A stretch of DNA of 5,226 nt from Acidobacteriota bacterium (lineage in GTDB: Bacteria; Actinomycetota; Acidimicrobiia; Spongiisociales; UBA5794), in NCBI GenBank assembly GCA_022574065.1, contig JACZST010000150.1, forward strand, positions 1 to 5,226. The letters are read 5' to 3'. Of this stretch, positions 1 to 5,226 are shown piece by piece. The notes beneath the pieces were generated by a model that saw only the letters and a list, made by a program, of their open reading frames with translations, ran no database searches and had not been told where the DNA came from. A program made the translations under genes and the position numbers. The first letter of the stretch is position 1. Every line of letters begins with the position of its first letter.

Positions 1-3000
1 CCCAAGGGCATCGGTTTCCACCGCCTCGACGTCGGCGCGGAGGATGGCGAGGCTGCGCCTCTTGATCCGGCGCAGCACCTCGATATCGACCCACTCGTGC
101 TCCTTGCCCCCGGGGCGGTAGGCGCCCCCGGCAACCCGCCCTTCGCCCTCGAGCCGCCGAAGGACATCGGCGATGACTCCTCCCGGGAGGCCGAGGGACT
201 GTGCGGCGTCGGTCGTGGTGAACGGCCCGTGTGTTCTGGCATAGCGGGCAACGACATCGCCGGTCGCATCTGCAACCGGTTCGAGGAACGTCTGCGCCAA
301 CCCCGTAGGGAGGGCGACCCCGATCGCGTCGCGCAGGCGAGCCGCGTCCTCGACGGCCGCATGGTGGAGGACGCCACCGATTCCGACGATCATCGCCCGC
401 CCCCCGAGGGCTTCCAGCCAGTCGTCGAGGTTCGCAGGGGTGGTCACACGCTCGGTCAGTTCTTCGTACGTGACGGGCCCGATGTCGCGCAACAGGTCAT
501 GCACCTGATCCGCCGATGCCGCCTTACGTTCCGGTGTGTGGTGCTGCAACTCAGATTCGACACCGGTGATGACGTCGGCGTCGAGCAGGTCCCGGAACGC
601 CGGCTCCCCCAACAGCTCGGCGAGCAGGGACCGATCCAGGGTGAGCGCCATGGCTCGCCGCTCGGCGGTCGGGGCGTCGTACTCGTACATGAAGGCGGCG
701 ACGAAGTCGAAGCTGAGCGACATGGCGAACGGGCTGGGGCCGGTGAGGTCGACCTGGGTCACCCGCGTCCTGCGTTTTGCGATGTCCGACAGGACCTCGA
801 TGAGCGCGGGGAGGTCGAAGTGGTCCTGAAGGACCTCGCGGTAGGTCTCGAGGATGACAGGGAAGGTGCCGTGCTTGCTGGCGACCTCGAGGAGACTGGC
901 CGCTCTCCTTCGCTGCTGCCACAGAGGAGTTCTGCCGCCGGGGCGCCGCTTGGGGAGTAACAGGGAGCGCGCTGCCGCCTCGCGGAAGCGGGAAGCGAAC
1001 AGCGCCGAATCGGCCACCTCGGCGATCAGCGTCTCTTCCATCTCTTCGGGATCGATGAGCAGCTCGGCGGTATCGGGTGGTTCGTCGACGTCGGGGAACC
1101 GGAACAAGATGCCGTCGTCGGCCCAGATGAGGTCGACGTCGCTGCCATGCAACTCCCGGTAGCGGTGGCGTGCGGCCAGCGCCCACGGGGCATGGATCCT
1201 GGCGCCGAAAGGTGTGAGCACCGCTACCCGCCAGTCGCCGATCTCGTCGCGGAAGCGCTCGACGACGATGGTCTTGTCTGTGGGAAGGGTGCCGGTCGCC
1301 TCCCGTTCCTCTGCGATGAACGCAGCAAGGTTGCGTGCCGCCCACGGGTCGAGGCGGTACTCCTTCTCCAGGGTCTGGACCGCAGTGTCGTTGTCTAGTG
1401 CTCCGATGCGTCTGGTGAAGGCACCGACTGCTCGGCCTAGCTCGAGGGGCCTTCCCGGAGCGTCGCCGTGCCAGAAGGGGAGCCTTGCCGTTGCTTGGGC
1501 CGGTGCGGGGGAGACGACCACCTGGTCGCGGGTGATCTCGTCGATGCGCCACGCCGAGGATCCGAGCACGAAGGTGTCTCCGGTTCGCGACTCGTACACC
1601 ATCTCCTCGTCGAGCTCACCCACCCGGCCACCGTCAGGCAGCACGACGCGGTACAGGCCGCGGTCGGGGATGGTGCCGGGGTTGGTGACGGCGAGCAGCC
1701 TGGCGTTGCGGCGGCCCTCGATCGTTCCGGCGACACGGTCCCAAATGATGCGGGGGCGAAGCTCGGCGAACTCATCAGATGGGTACCGGCCGGCGAGCAT
1801 GTCGAGAACGGAATCGAAGACTCCCCGGCCCAGCTCCCGGTACGGCATGGCGCGGCGCACCAGGTCGTACAGGTCGTCGACGTCGATGGTCTGGTCGGCG
1901 GCGATGGCCACGATCTGCTGCGCCAGCACATCGAGCGGGTTCTGCGGAATCTTGGTCTCCTCGATGGCGCCCGCATACATGCGCTCGACCACGACGGCGG
2001 CCTCCAGCAGATCGCCGCGGTGCTTGGGGAATACCTTGGCCACCGAGGGAGCGCCAACCTGGTGCCCCGCCCTGCCGACGCGTTGCAGGCCACTGGACAC
2101 CGATGATGGGGACTCGACGAGCACGACGAGGTCGACCGAGGCCATGTCGATCCCGAGCTCGAGCGTCGAGGTGGCGACGACACCGCGTAACTCGCCCCGC
2201 TTGAGTCGGTCTTCGATGTCGATGCGCTGTTCTCGCGACACCGATCCGTGATGGGAGCGAACGACTTCGTCGCCGGCGAGGCGGTTGAGCTCCGAGGCGA
2301 GCCGTTCGGCGAGGCCGCGCGAGTTGACGAAGAAGATCGTCGACCGATGGCCCAGCAGCAGGTCGAGGAGCTCTGGGTAGACGGCGGGCCAGATCGACTT
2401 CCGAACCGGCTCGTCGAGGCCATCGACGTCGGGGCTTGTGGTCAGCTCGGGCCGGGTCATGTCCGCCACCGGGACCACGATCTCGACCTCGAGTGCCTTG
2501 TCTCTCGGGGCGTCGACGATGGTGACGGGTCGCGGGATCCATCCGTCTTCGTGCGGCTCGCCGCCTCCGAGAAAGGCAGCGATGTCCTCGAGGGGTCGTT
2601 GGGTGGCGGAGAGACCGATCCGTTGTGGCTCGTGGTCGGTGATGGCGGCGAGCCGTTCCAGGCTCAGCGCAAGGTGAGACCCACGCTTGGTTCCGGCGAT
2701 CGAATGGATCTCATCGATGATCACCCACTTCACCGGTCGCAGGATCTCTCTCGCTCGCGAGGTGAGCATCAAGTAGAGGCTCTCGGGGGTGGTGATCAGA
2801 ATGTCGGGCGGGTGGCGGAGCATCGCCTGCCGGTCGCGCTGCGGTGTGTCACCGGTTCGCATACCGGTGGAGATCTGAGGCAGGTCGATGCCGAGCTGCG
2901 TGGCTGCAAGGCGGATGCCGGTCAGCGGGGCTCGCAGGTTTCGGTCGACGTCGTGGGCCAATGCCTTGAGGGGAGAGATGTAGAGCACCCGGCACCGCTC

Positions 3001-3210
3001 CCGTTCCGGCGGGGTGGGTGCGGTGGCCAGGCGATCCAGCGCCCACAGGAAGGCGGCCAGCGTCTTGCCGGAGCCGGTGGGGGCGTGGATCAAGGTGTGC
3101 CGACCGGAGGCGATCGCGGGCCAGCCGTCGTATTGCGCCGCGGTCGGCTCGGCGAAGGTCGCCGAGAACCAGGCCCTGGTGGGGGCGGAGAAGCCGTCGA
3201 ATGCGTCCAC
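1..3210 (-). CDS. lhr: Lhr-family large ATP-dependent helicase (superfamily 2), C-terminus cut by the window edge
   Basis: Superfamily 2 DNA/RNA-translocating helicase; characterised Lhr proteins are ATP-dependent 3'-to-5' translocases linked to DNA repair, acting in the cytoplasm on nucleic acid. The minus frame is open for 1070 codons from a GTG at 3210 to the left edge. Visible motifs: Q-motif-like PTAAQ (residues 22-26), Walker A APTGSGKT (43-50), DEIH box (166-169), SAT (201-203) and motif VI QRVGRAGHQ (376-384). A winged-helix region follows at roughly 450-530. Next comes the Lhr-specific beta-barrel region, with the family-typical WRIDEI at 554-559. Winged-helix-like stretches near 911-922 (GPVTYEELTERV) and 994-1030 mark entry into the C-terminal domain found only in large Lhr. 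Actinobacterial and E. coli Lhr are about 1500 residues, so roughly 430 residues probably lie outside the window. The GTG start is favoured because FSAPTRAWF precedes the Q motif as in mycobacterial Lhr. No ATG, GTG or TTG start occurs in frame between it and the upstream stop at 3298-3300. Family assignment is firm; the precise substrate is inferred from homologues. Confidence 0.95.
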   Translation of the reverse strand, partial: MDAFDGFSAPTRAWFSATFAEPTAAQYDGWPAIASGRHTLIHAPTGSGKTLAAFLWALDRLATAPTPPERERCRVLYISPLKALAHDVDRNLRAPLTGIRLAATQLGIDLPQISTGMRTGDTPQRDRQAMLRHPPDILITTPESLYLMLTSRAREILRPVKWVIIDEIHSIAGTKRGSHLALSLERLAAITDHEPQRIGLSATQRPLEDIAAFLGGGEPHEDGWIPRPVTIVDAPRDKALEVEIVVPVADMTRPELTTSPDVDGLDEPVRKSIWPAVYPELLDLLLGHRSTIFFVNSRGLAERLASELNRLAGDEVVRSHHGSVSREQRIDIEDRLKRGELRGVVATSTLELGIDMASVDLVVLVESPSSVSSGLQRVGRAGHQVGAPSVAKVFPKHRGDLLEAAVVVERMYAGAIEETKIPQNPLDVLAQQIVAIAADQTIDVDDLYDLVRRAMPYRELGRGVFDSVLDMLAGRYPSDEFAELRPRIIWDRVAGTIEGRRNARLLAVTNPGTIPDRGLYRVVLPDGGRVGELDEEMVYESRTGDTFVLGSSAWRIDEITRDQVVVSPAPAQATARLPFWHGDAPGRPLELGRAVGAFTRRIGALDNDTAVQTLEKEYRLDPWAARNLAAFIAEEREATGTLPTDKTIVVERFRDEIGDWRVAVLTPFGARIHAPWALAARHRYRELHGSDVDLIWADDGILFRFPDVDEPPDTAELLIDPEEMEETLIAEVADSALFASRFREAAARSLLLPKRRPGGRTPLWQQRRRAASLLEVASKHGTFPVILETYREVLQDHFDLPALIEVLSDIAKRRTRVTQVDLTGPSPFAMSLSFDFVAAFMYEYDAPTAERRAMALTLDRSLLAELLGEPAFRDLLDADVITGVESELQHHTPERKAASADQVHDLLRDIGPVTYEELTERVTTPANLDDWLEALGGRAMIVGIGGVLHHAAVEDAARLRDAIGVALPTGLAQTFLEPVADATGDVVARYARTHGPFTTTDAAQSLGLPGGVIADVLRRLEGEGRVAGGAYRPGGKEHEWVDIEVLRRIKRRSLAILRADVEAVETDALG

Positions 3211-3216
3211 GCCGCC

Positions 3217-3222
3217 AGGGTA
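3217..3222 (-). promoter_or_regulatory. Candidate -10 element (TACCCT) for a leaderless lhr transcript
   Basis: On the minus strand TACCCT fits the actinobacterial -10 pattern TANNNT and ends six bases before the GTG start. Transcription would therefore begin at or next to the start codon. No convincing Shine-Dalgarno sequence lies between it and the GTG, which fits leaderless translation. No clear -35 box is seen at the expected distance. This is inferred from spacing only. Confidence 0.35.
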
Positions 3223-3316
3223 CCGGGAAGGGGTGACGCGAAACCGGTGGCGCCGTCTGGCGACCCTCAGGCGATGGGTGAGACTTCGCCGGATGCCTCA
3301 ACGGTGGTGGTTTCAG

Positions 3317-3349
3317 ACCCAACCCTCGACCTCGAGTCGAGGGTTGGGT
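3317..3349. repeat. Perfect 14-bp inverted repeat with 5-nt loop
   Basis: The arms ACCCAACCCTCGAC (3317-3330) and GTCGAGGGTTGGGT (3336-3349) are exact reverse complements around the loop CTCGA. The structure lies between two divergently transcribed genes, so it terminates neither of them, and no T-run follows it on either strand. It could be an operator, a remnant of a mobile repeat, or a terminator for antisense reads. The sequence shows only the symmetry. Confidence 0.8.
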
Positions 3350-3397
3350 AAATGACAAAATCGTCTTAGGCACGGTTTGGTGGGTAAGAAAAGAGTG

Positions 3398-3425
3398 AGT
3401 CGCAAGTCGCAAGTCGCAAGTCGCA
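3398..3425. repeat. Tandem heptamer array 1: four exact copies of AGTCGCA
   Basis: Four perfect head-to-tail copies of the 7-bp unit AGTCGCA. The next heptamers in phase, GGTCCCG and AGTTCGA, look like decayed copies, so the array may once have been longer. It lies in the noncoding spacer upstream of the TfoX-like gene. Similar heptamer arrays (short tandemly repeated repetitive sequences) are known from intergenic DNA of cyanobacteria; any relationship is untested. Confidence 0.9.
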
Positions 3426-3449
3426 GGTCCCGAGTTCGAGTTGGCAGCG

Positions 3450-3477
3450 ACTGGGAACTGGGAACTGGGAACTGGGA
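3450..3477. repeat. Tandem heptamer array 2: four exact copies of ACTGGGA
   Basis: Four perfect head-to-tail copies of ACTGGGA, beginning 24 bases after array 1 and followed by a partial fifth unit (AC). Period and copy number match array 1 although the unit differs. The array ends five bases before a TANNNT -10-like hexamer and about 20 bases before the start of the TfoX-like gene, so it occupies the space where a -35 region would be. Confidence 0.9.
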
Positions 3478-3482
3478 ACACA

Positions 3483-3488
3483 TAGGAT
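3483..3488 (+). promoter_or_regulatory. Candidate -10 element (TAGGAT) or weak ribosome binding site for the TfoX-like gene
   Basis: TAGGAT fits TANNNT and lies eight bases before the ATG at 3497, which would give an essentially leaderless message. The AGGA inside it (3484-3487), nine bases from the ATG, could instead be a weak ribosome binding site. The two readings cannot both be the main function, and the sequence does not decide between them. Confidence 0.3.
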
Positions 3489-3496
3489 GCCGGAAC

Positions 3497-3832
3497 ATGG
3501 CTGAGCCATACCTGACCGATCTGCAAGAACTCGCCGACCAGTGGTTCAGGGCCGATGCCGCAGTCGGTGCTCTCGAGTGTCGTCATTTCTTCGCCGGCGC
3601 TGCTGCCTACCGCGACGGCACCATCGTTGCCTCGCTGAGGCCGGTTGGCCTCGCCTTCAAAGTTCCGGCCGAGGTCCACGACGACCTGCTGAGCCGCGGA
3701 TCCGCCACCTCCCTCCGCTACTTCCCAACCGGGCCGATCAAACGGAACTACGTCCTCTTCCCCACAGGGACGACACTCGACGCCCACGACGCGGCCCGCC
3801 TCCTACGCGGAGAGTCTTTGGATGCCAAATAA
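3497..3832 (+). CDS. TfoX/Sxy N-terminal-domain-like small protein
   Basis: A 111-residue soluble protein with no signal peptide or membrane segment. After an N-terminal helix (residues 5-25), the pattern FFAGAAAYRDGTIVASL (31-47), GLAFKVP (51-57), then DDLL (62-65) and a basic stretch around GPIKRNYVLFP (79-89) resembles the TfoX N-terminal domain: a small alpha/beta fold of about this length that often stands alone in bacteria. TfoX/Sxy itself is a competence regulator in gammaproteobacteria; free-standing TfoX-N proteins elsewhere have no settled role, so none is assigned. The ATG at 3497 is chosen because the reading upstream from a TTG at 3377 would translate the heptamer arrays into low-complexity sequence. 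The gene is divergent from lhr and is followed by a hairpin terminator, suggesting a single-gene unit. Family assignment is by pattern and moderately confident. Confidence 0.65.
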   Translation: MAEPYLTDLQELADQWFRADAAVGALECRHFFAGAAAYRDGTIVASLRPVGLAFKVPAEVHDDLLSRGSATSLRYFPTGPIKRNYVLFPTGTTLDAHDAARLLRGESLDAK

Positions 3833-3874
3833 TGCCACCCTTCGCGGCCCGGGTGCGCCCTGTTTCCCATACGG

Positions 3875-3900
3875 TGGGGGGCTGCCTGAGCAGCCCCCCA
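3875..3900 (+). terminator. GC-rich hairpin terminator after the TfoX-like gene
   Basis: TGGGGGGCTG and CAGCCCCCCA form a perfect 10-bp stem around the loop CCTGAG, 42 bases after the stop codon. No T-run follows. Strong hairpins without a U-tract are common 3' ends in high-GC actinobacteria. The stem is certain; the termination role is inferred from its position. Confidence 0.65.
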
Positions 3901-3917
3901 AACGACCCACTTGTCGT

Positions 3918-3937
3918 TGAACCGCGGGCGCGGTTCA
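3918..3937. repeat. 20-bp palindrome (9-bp arms, 2-bp centre)
   Basis: TGAACCGCG and CGCGGTTCA are exact reverse complements separated by GG. The palindrome lies about 90 bases upstream of the sigma-factor start. Its length and compact centre resemble a dimeric repressor operator, but it could equally be part of the hairpin cluster that follows. No regulator gene is visible to match it. Confidence 0.6.
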
Positions 3938-3940
3938 CTG

Positions 3941-3977
3941 GGGAAGTGTCCGCTACGGTGCCCGCGGGGACTGTCCC
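3941..3977. repeat. Imperfect hairpin with related GGGGA-TGTCC arms
   Basis: The arm 3941-3953 (GGGAAGTGTCCGC) can pair with 3964-3977 (GCGGGGACTGTCCC) over about twelve base pairs, including one wobble, with one bulge and one mismatch, around a ten-base loop. A further inverted copy of the motif, GGACATTCCCC, follows at 3993-4003. The shape and repetition resemble REP-like intergenic elements. Whether it recurs in the genome cannot be seen from here. Confidence 0.5.
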
Positions 3978-4007
3978 TTGACGGTGAGTGCCGGACATTC
4001 CCCTAGT
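3978..4007 (+). promoter_or_regulatory. Possible promoter for the sigma factor operon (weak)
   Basis: TTGACG (3978-3983) closely matches a housekeeping -35 box. The best -10 candidate is CCTAGT (4002-4007) at a spacing of 18; it is a poor match and TANNNT is absent. A start near 4014 would leave a leader of about 15 bases carrying the GGGAG ribosome binding site. No recognisable ECF-type autoregulatory promoter pair was found. Confidence 0.25.
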
Positions 4008-4020
4008 GAGGGAGCACGTC

Positions 4021-4025
4021 GGGAG
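4021..4025 (+). promoter_or_regulatory. Ribosome binding site GGGAG deciding the sigma-factor start
   Basis: GGGAG lies four bases before the ATG at 4030, slightly closer than ideal. It supports that ATG over in-frame GTG codons at 3988 and 4006, which have no good upstream purine tract and, for 3988, fall inside the inverted-repeat region. Confidence 0.45.
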
Positions 4026-4029
4026 AGAG

Positions 4030-4602
4030 ATGGAGCTACGCCAACAAGATCGCAGCGGGGATGAGCGAGGGTTCGACATGTTTGTTCGTCATCACGCCAG
4101 GCCGGTCCTCGCCTACTGCTTGCGCCGGAGCACCCATGCCGACGCCCACGAGGCCGCCTCGGAGGTGTTTTCCATCGCGTGGCGCAAGTTCAGTGATGTG
4201 CCAGACGGTGAGGCGGGTCTGTACTGGTTGTTTGGTGTCGCCAGGCGGGTGCTGTCCAATCAGCAGCGCGGGCGAAAGCGGCGGCAGAGAATGACCGACC
4301 GCGTCGGGTCGCTGGCCGAGGCTCCAGCACCGAGTGCGGAGACCGTGGTGTTGAGAAATGCGTACAACCAGGAAGTCATCGACGCCCTCACCCGCCTCAA
4401 CCCCAGGGACCAGGAGCTGGTGGCACTCATCGTGTGGGATGACATTCCGCGTGAAGAGGTCTCCAACCTTCTCGGGATTTCAGTCGCCGCCGTGAACAAG
4501 CGATATCAGCGGGCGCTGCGTCGCTTGGAACATGCGTTGAGCGGCGGCGACGAATACGGCAGCACGACCCACCCGATTGCAGAGGAAGGAGGCGTCGCAT
4601 GA
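4030..4602 (+). CDS. RNA polymerase sigma-70 family factor, ECF type
   Basis: A 190-residue sigma factor that would direct RNA polymerase to a dedicated promoter set. Region 2 covers about residues 15-85: FDMFVRHHARPVLAYCLRR, then EAASEVFSIAWRKFSDVP and the core-binding/-10-melting stretch LYWLFGVARRVLSNQQRGRK. A variable linker (about 86-112) leads to region 4 (about 113-170), with DALTRLNPRDQELVALIVWD and the -35-binding helix-turn-helix REEVSNLLGISVAAVNKRYQ (141-160). Regions 1 and 3 are absent, as in ECF factors, and there is no extra C-terminal domain beyond a 20-residue tail. The ATG at 4030 is preferred for its ribosome binding site; a GTG at 3988 would add 14 residues. The stop overlaps the next gene's start by four bases, so the two are coupled. 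The ECF subgroup and target genes cannot be told from the sequence alone. Confidence 0.92.
   Translation: MELRQQDRSGDERGFDMFVRHHARPVLAYCLRRSTHADAHEAASEVFSIAWRKFSDVPDGEAGLYWLFGVARRVLSNQQRGRKRRQRMTDRVGSLAEAPAPSAETVVLRNAYNQEVIDALTRLNPRDQELVALIVWDDIPREEVSNLLGISVAAVNKRYQRALRRLEHALSGGDEYGSTTHPIAEEGGVA
4586..4592 (+). promoter_or_regulatory. Strong Shine-Dalgarno (AAGGAGG) inside the end of the sigma gene
   Basis: AAGGAGG is a full consensus ribosome binding site, six bases before the ATG of the downstream membrane protein and within the last codons of the sigma factor. Together with the ATGA overlap it fixes the downstream start and implies coupled, probably high, expression of the second gene. 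Confidence 0.85.
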
Positions 4603-5226
4603 GTGCTATCGAGCGACTCGAACGGGCCAACCCCGTGCCAGATGAAGACAGGTTGCTGGCCGCTCCCGGCGCCATGGATGCCTTCGTTTCCTCCGTGAAG
4701 GAAAGGAGCGGGATCGTGAAGAAGACCGATAAGACAGGTGCCGGGGTGGAGGATCGACCACCGATCGAGGTGCCGACAGGATCTGGGCCGGGCGAGGTAG
4801 TCGCGGTTGAGGGGTCGAGAAGGCGTTTTGGCCTGGTCGCGGCCGCTGCTGTGGTTGTGTTGGTGATCGGAGCGGCGGCAGCGATCTTGACCCTGAGCGG
4901 CGACGGCGGGGACGACGTCGTTGCCGCCTCACCTACTACCTCTGGCCCGATCACGTCCTTTGACGACATCGCCGGGAGGATCTACGTGAGCCAAGGGATC
5001 GGTGAAGACCAGTACCTGTATTTCCTCGAGGATGGGACCATAAACGGCTCGACGAACCCAGACTTGGTCGTGGACCGGGCGTCGGACGTTCGTACGACCA
5101 GGTTTGACGGGACGCAGGTCTTCATAACGACGACCAGCTCTCGATGTCCCCAACCCGACCAAGGCGGCACCTACGAGATCCACCTACTGGAAAACGGCAA
5201 CATCCAGTTCCTGGCCATCGACGAGG
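4599..5226 (+). CDS. Single-pass membrane protein, candidate anti-sigma factor, cut by the right edge
   Basis: 209 complete codons are visible with no stop. The cytoplasmic part (residues 1-76) opens with IERLERANPVPD, a motif I associate with proteins encoded behind ECF sigma genes in actinobacteria. It then becomes a charged, Pro/Gly-rich linker ending in RRR (74-76). A single hydrophobic segment, about 77-99 (FGLVAAAAVVVLVIGAAAAI and on), follows the positive cluster, so the N-terminus should be inside and the rest outside. A Gly/Asp/Ser/Thr-rich hinge leads to an extracytoplasmic domain from about 120 onward. That domain has beta-like strands such as GTYEIHLLENGNIQFLAI, reminiscent of small beta-barrel (lipocalin-like) domains. 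Position, overlap and topology suggest it holds the sigma factor at the membrane. However, residues 1-76 contain no His or Cys, so the zinc anti-sigma motif is absent. It could instead be a regulated target or an unrelated secreted-domain protein. Confidence 0.7.
   Translation, partial: MSAIERLERANPVPDEDRLLAAPGAMDAFVSSVKERSGIVKKTDKTGAGVEDRPPIEVPTGSGPGEVVAVEGSRRRFGLVAAAAVVVLVIGAAAAILTLSGDGGDDVVAASPTTSGPITSFDDIAGRIYVSQGIGEDQYLYFLEDGTINGSTNPDLVVDRASDVRTTRFDGTQVFITTTSSRCPQPDQGGTYEIHLLENGNIQFLAIDE

Noticed and set aside
551..2542. Minus-strand open frames in other phases (551-1552, 1437-2423, 1775-2542)
   Set aside because: They overlap lhr on the same strand in other phases and translate to Arg/Pro/Ser-rich sequence without domains.
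97..3351. Several long plus-strand open frames (for example 97-960, 1214-2251, 2248-3351)
   Set aside because: They lie antisense to the continuous Lhr frame, whose helicase motifs appear in correct order. Their translations are biased in composition with no recognisable domains, as expected for shadows in GC-rich DNA.
3398..3477. CRISPR array
   Set aside because: The units are 7 bp and directly adjacent with no spacers; this is a simple tandem repeat.
3377..3496. N-terminal extension of the TfoX-like protein from a TTG at 3377
   Set aside because: The extra 40 residues are translated from the heptamer arrays, there is no ribosome binding site, and the family-like sequence begins only after the ATG at 3497.
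2849..3787. Minus-strand open frame of 312 codons spanning the spacer and the start of lhr
   Set aside because: It is antisense to the TfoX-like gene, reads through the heptamer arrays and the palindrome, then runs out of phase with lhr. Its middle is translated repeat sequence, not a protein domain.
3541..3981. Plus-strand open frame overlapping the TfoX-like gene in another phase
   Set aside because: It is Arg/Pro-rich, runs through the terminator hairpin and has no domain signature.
3988..4029. Upstream GTG start for the sigma factor
   Set aside because: It would add 14 residues encoded within the inverted-repeat and promoter-like region. The ATG at 4030 has a ribosome binding site and sits just before region 2, as in related ECF factors. 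It cannot be fully excluded.
4427..4969. Minus-strand open frames opposite the sigma factor and membrane protein (4427-4969, 4606-4932)
   Set aside because: They are antisense to two well-supported coupled genes and have low-complexity composition.
4929..5183. Minus-strand small open frames near the right edge (4929-5183, 4982-5170)
   Set aside because: They are antisense to the membrane protein's extracytoplasmic domain, with no ribosome binding site or domain evidence.

Overview
The window looks like chromosomal DNA from a high-GC actinobacterium. The base composition is GC-rich, the large-form Lhr helicase is typical of (though not exclusive to) Actinomycetota, two genes have leaderless-looking -10/start arrangements, and an ECF-type sigma factor overlaps a membrane-protein gene. 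An uncultured Acidimicrobiia-like lineage is my guess for the organism; no rRNA or other phylogenetic marker is present to prove it.

Layout. Positions 1-3210, minus strand: one continuous open frame of 1070 codons for the N-terminal two-thirds of a large Lhr-family superfamily 2 helicase. It starts at a GTG at 3210 and runs off the left edge before its stop. The many open frames on the plus strand across this stretch are antisense shadows. Positions 3211-3496: a divergent intergenic spacer packed with repeats. It holds a perfect 14-bp inverted repeat and two different tandem heptamer arrays of exactly four units each. Positions 3497-3832, plus strand: a small TfoX-N-like protein of 111 residues. 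Positions 3833-4029: a GC-rich hairpin terminator, a 20-bp palindrome and a larger imperfect hairpin. Positions 4030-4602, plus strand: a sigma-70 family (ECF-type) sigma factor. Positions 4599-5226, plus strand: a single-pass membrane protein, translationally coupled to the sigma gene by an ATGA overlap and cut by the right edge.

How the genes relate. Lhr is a DNA-repair/nucleic-acid-remodelling helicase and appears to be transcribed alone, away from the others. The sigma factor and the following membrane protein form a two-gene unit. By position and topology the second gene is a candidate anti-sigma factor, or at least a membrane partner or target of the sigma factor. The TfoX-like gene has its own spacer upstream and its own terminator and shows no link to either neighbour.

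I did not find an obviously new multi-gene system. The signals most worth a second look are the repeat-rich divergent spacer, where two heptamer arrays share a hidden common pattern beside a putative promoter; the hairpin cluster just before the sigma gene; and the zinc-motif-lacking candidate anti-sigma factor.
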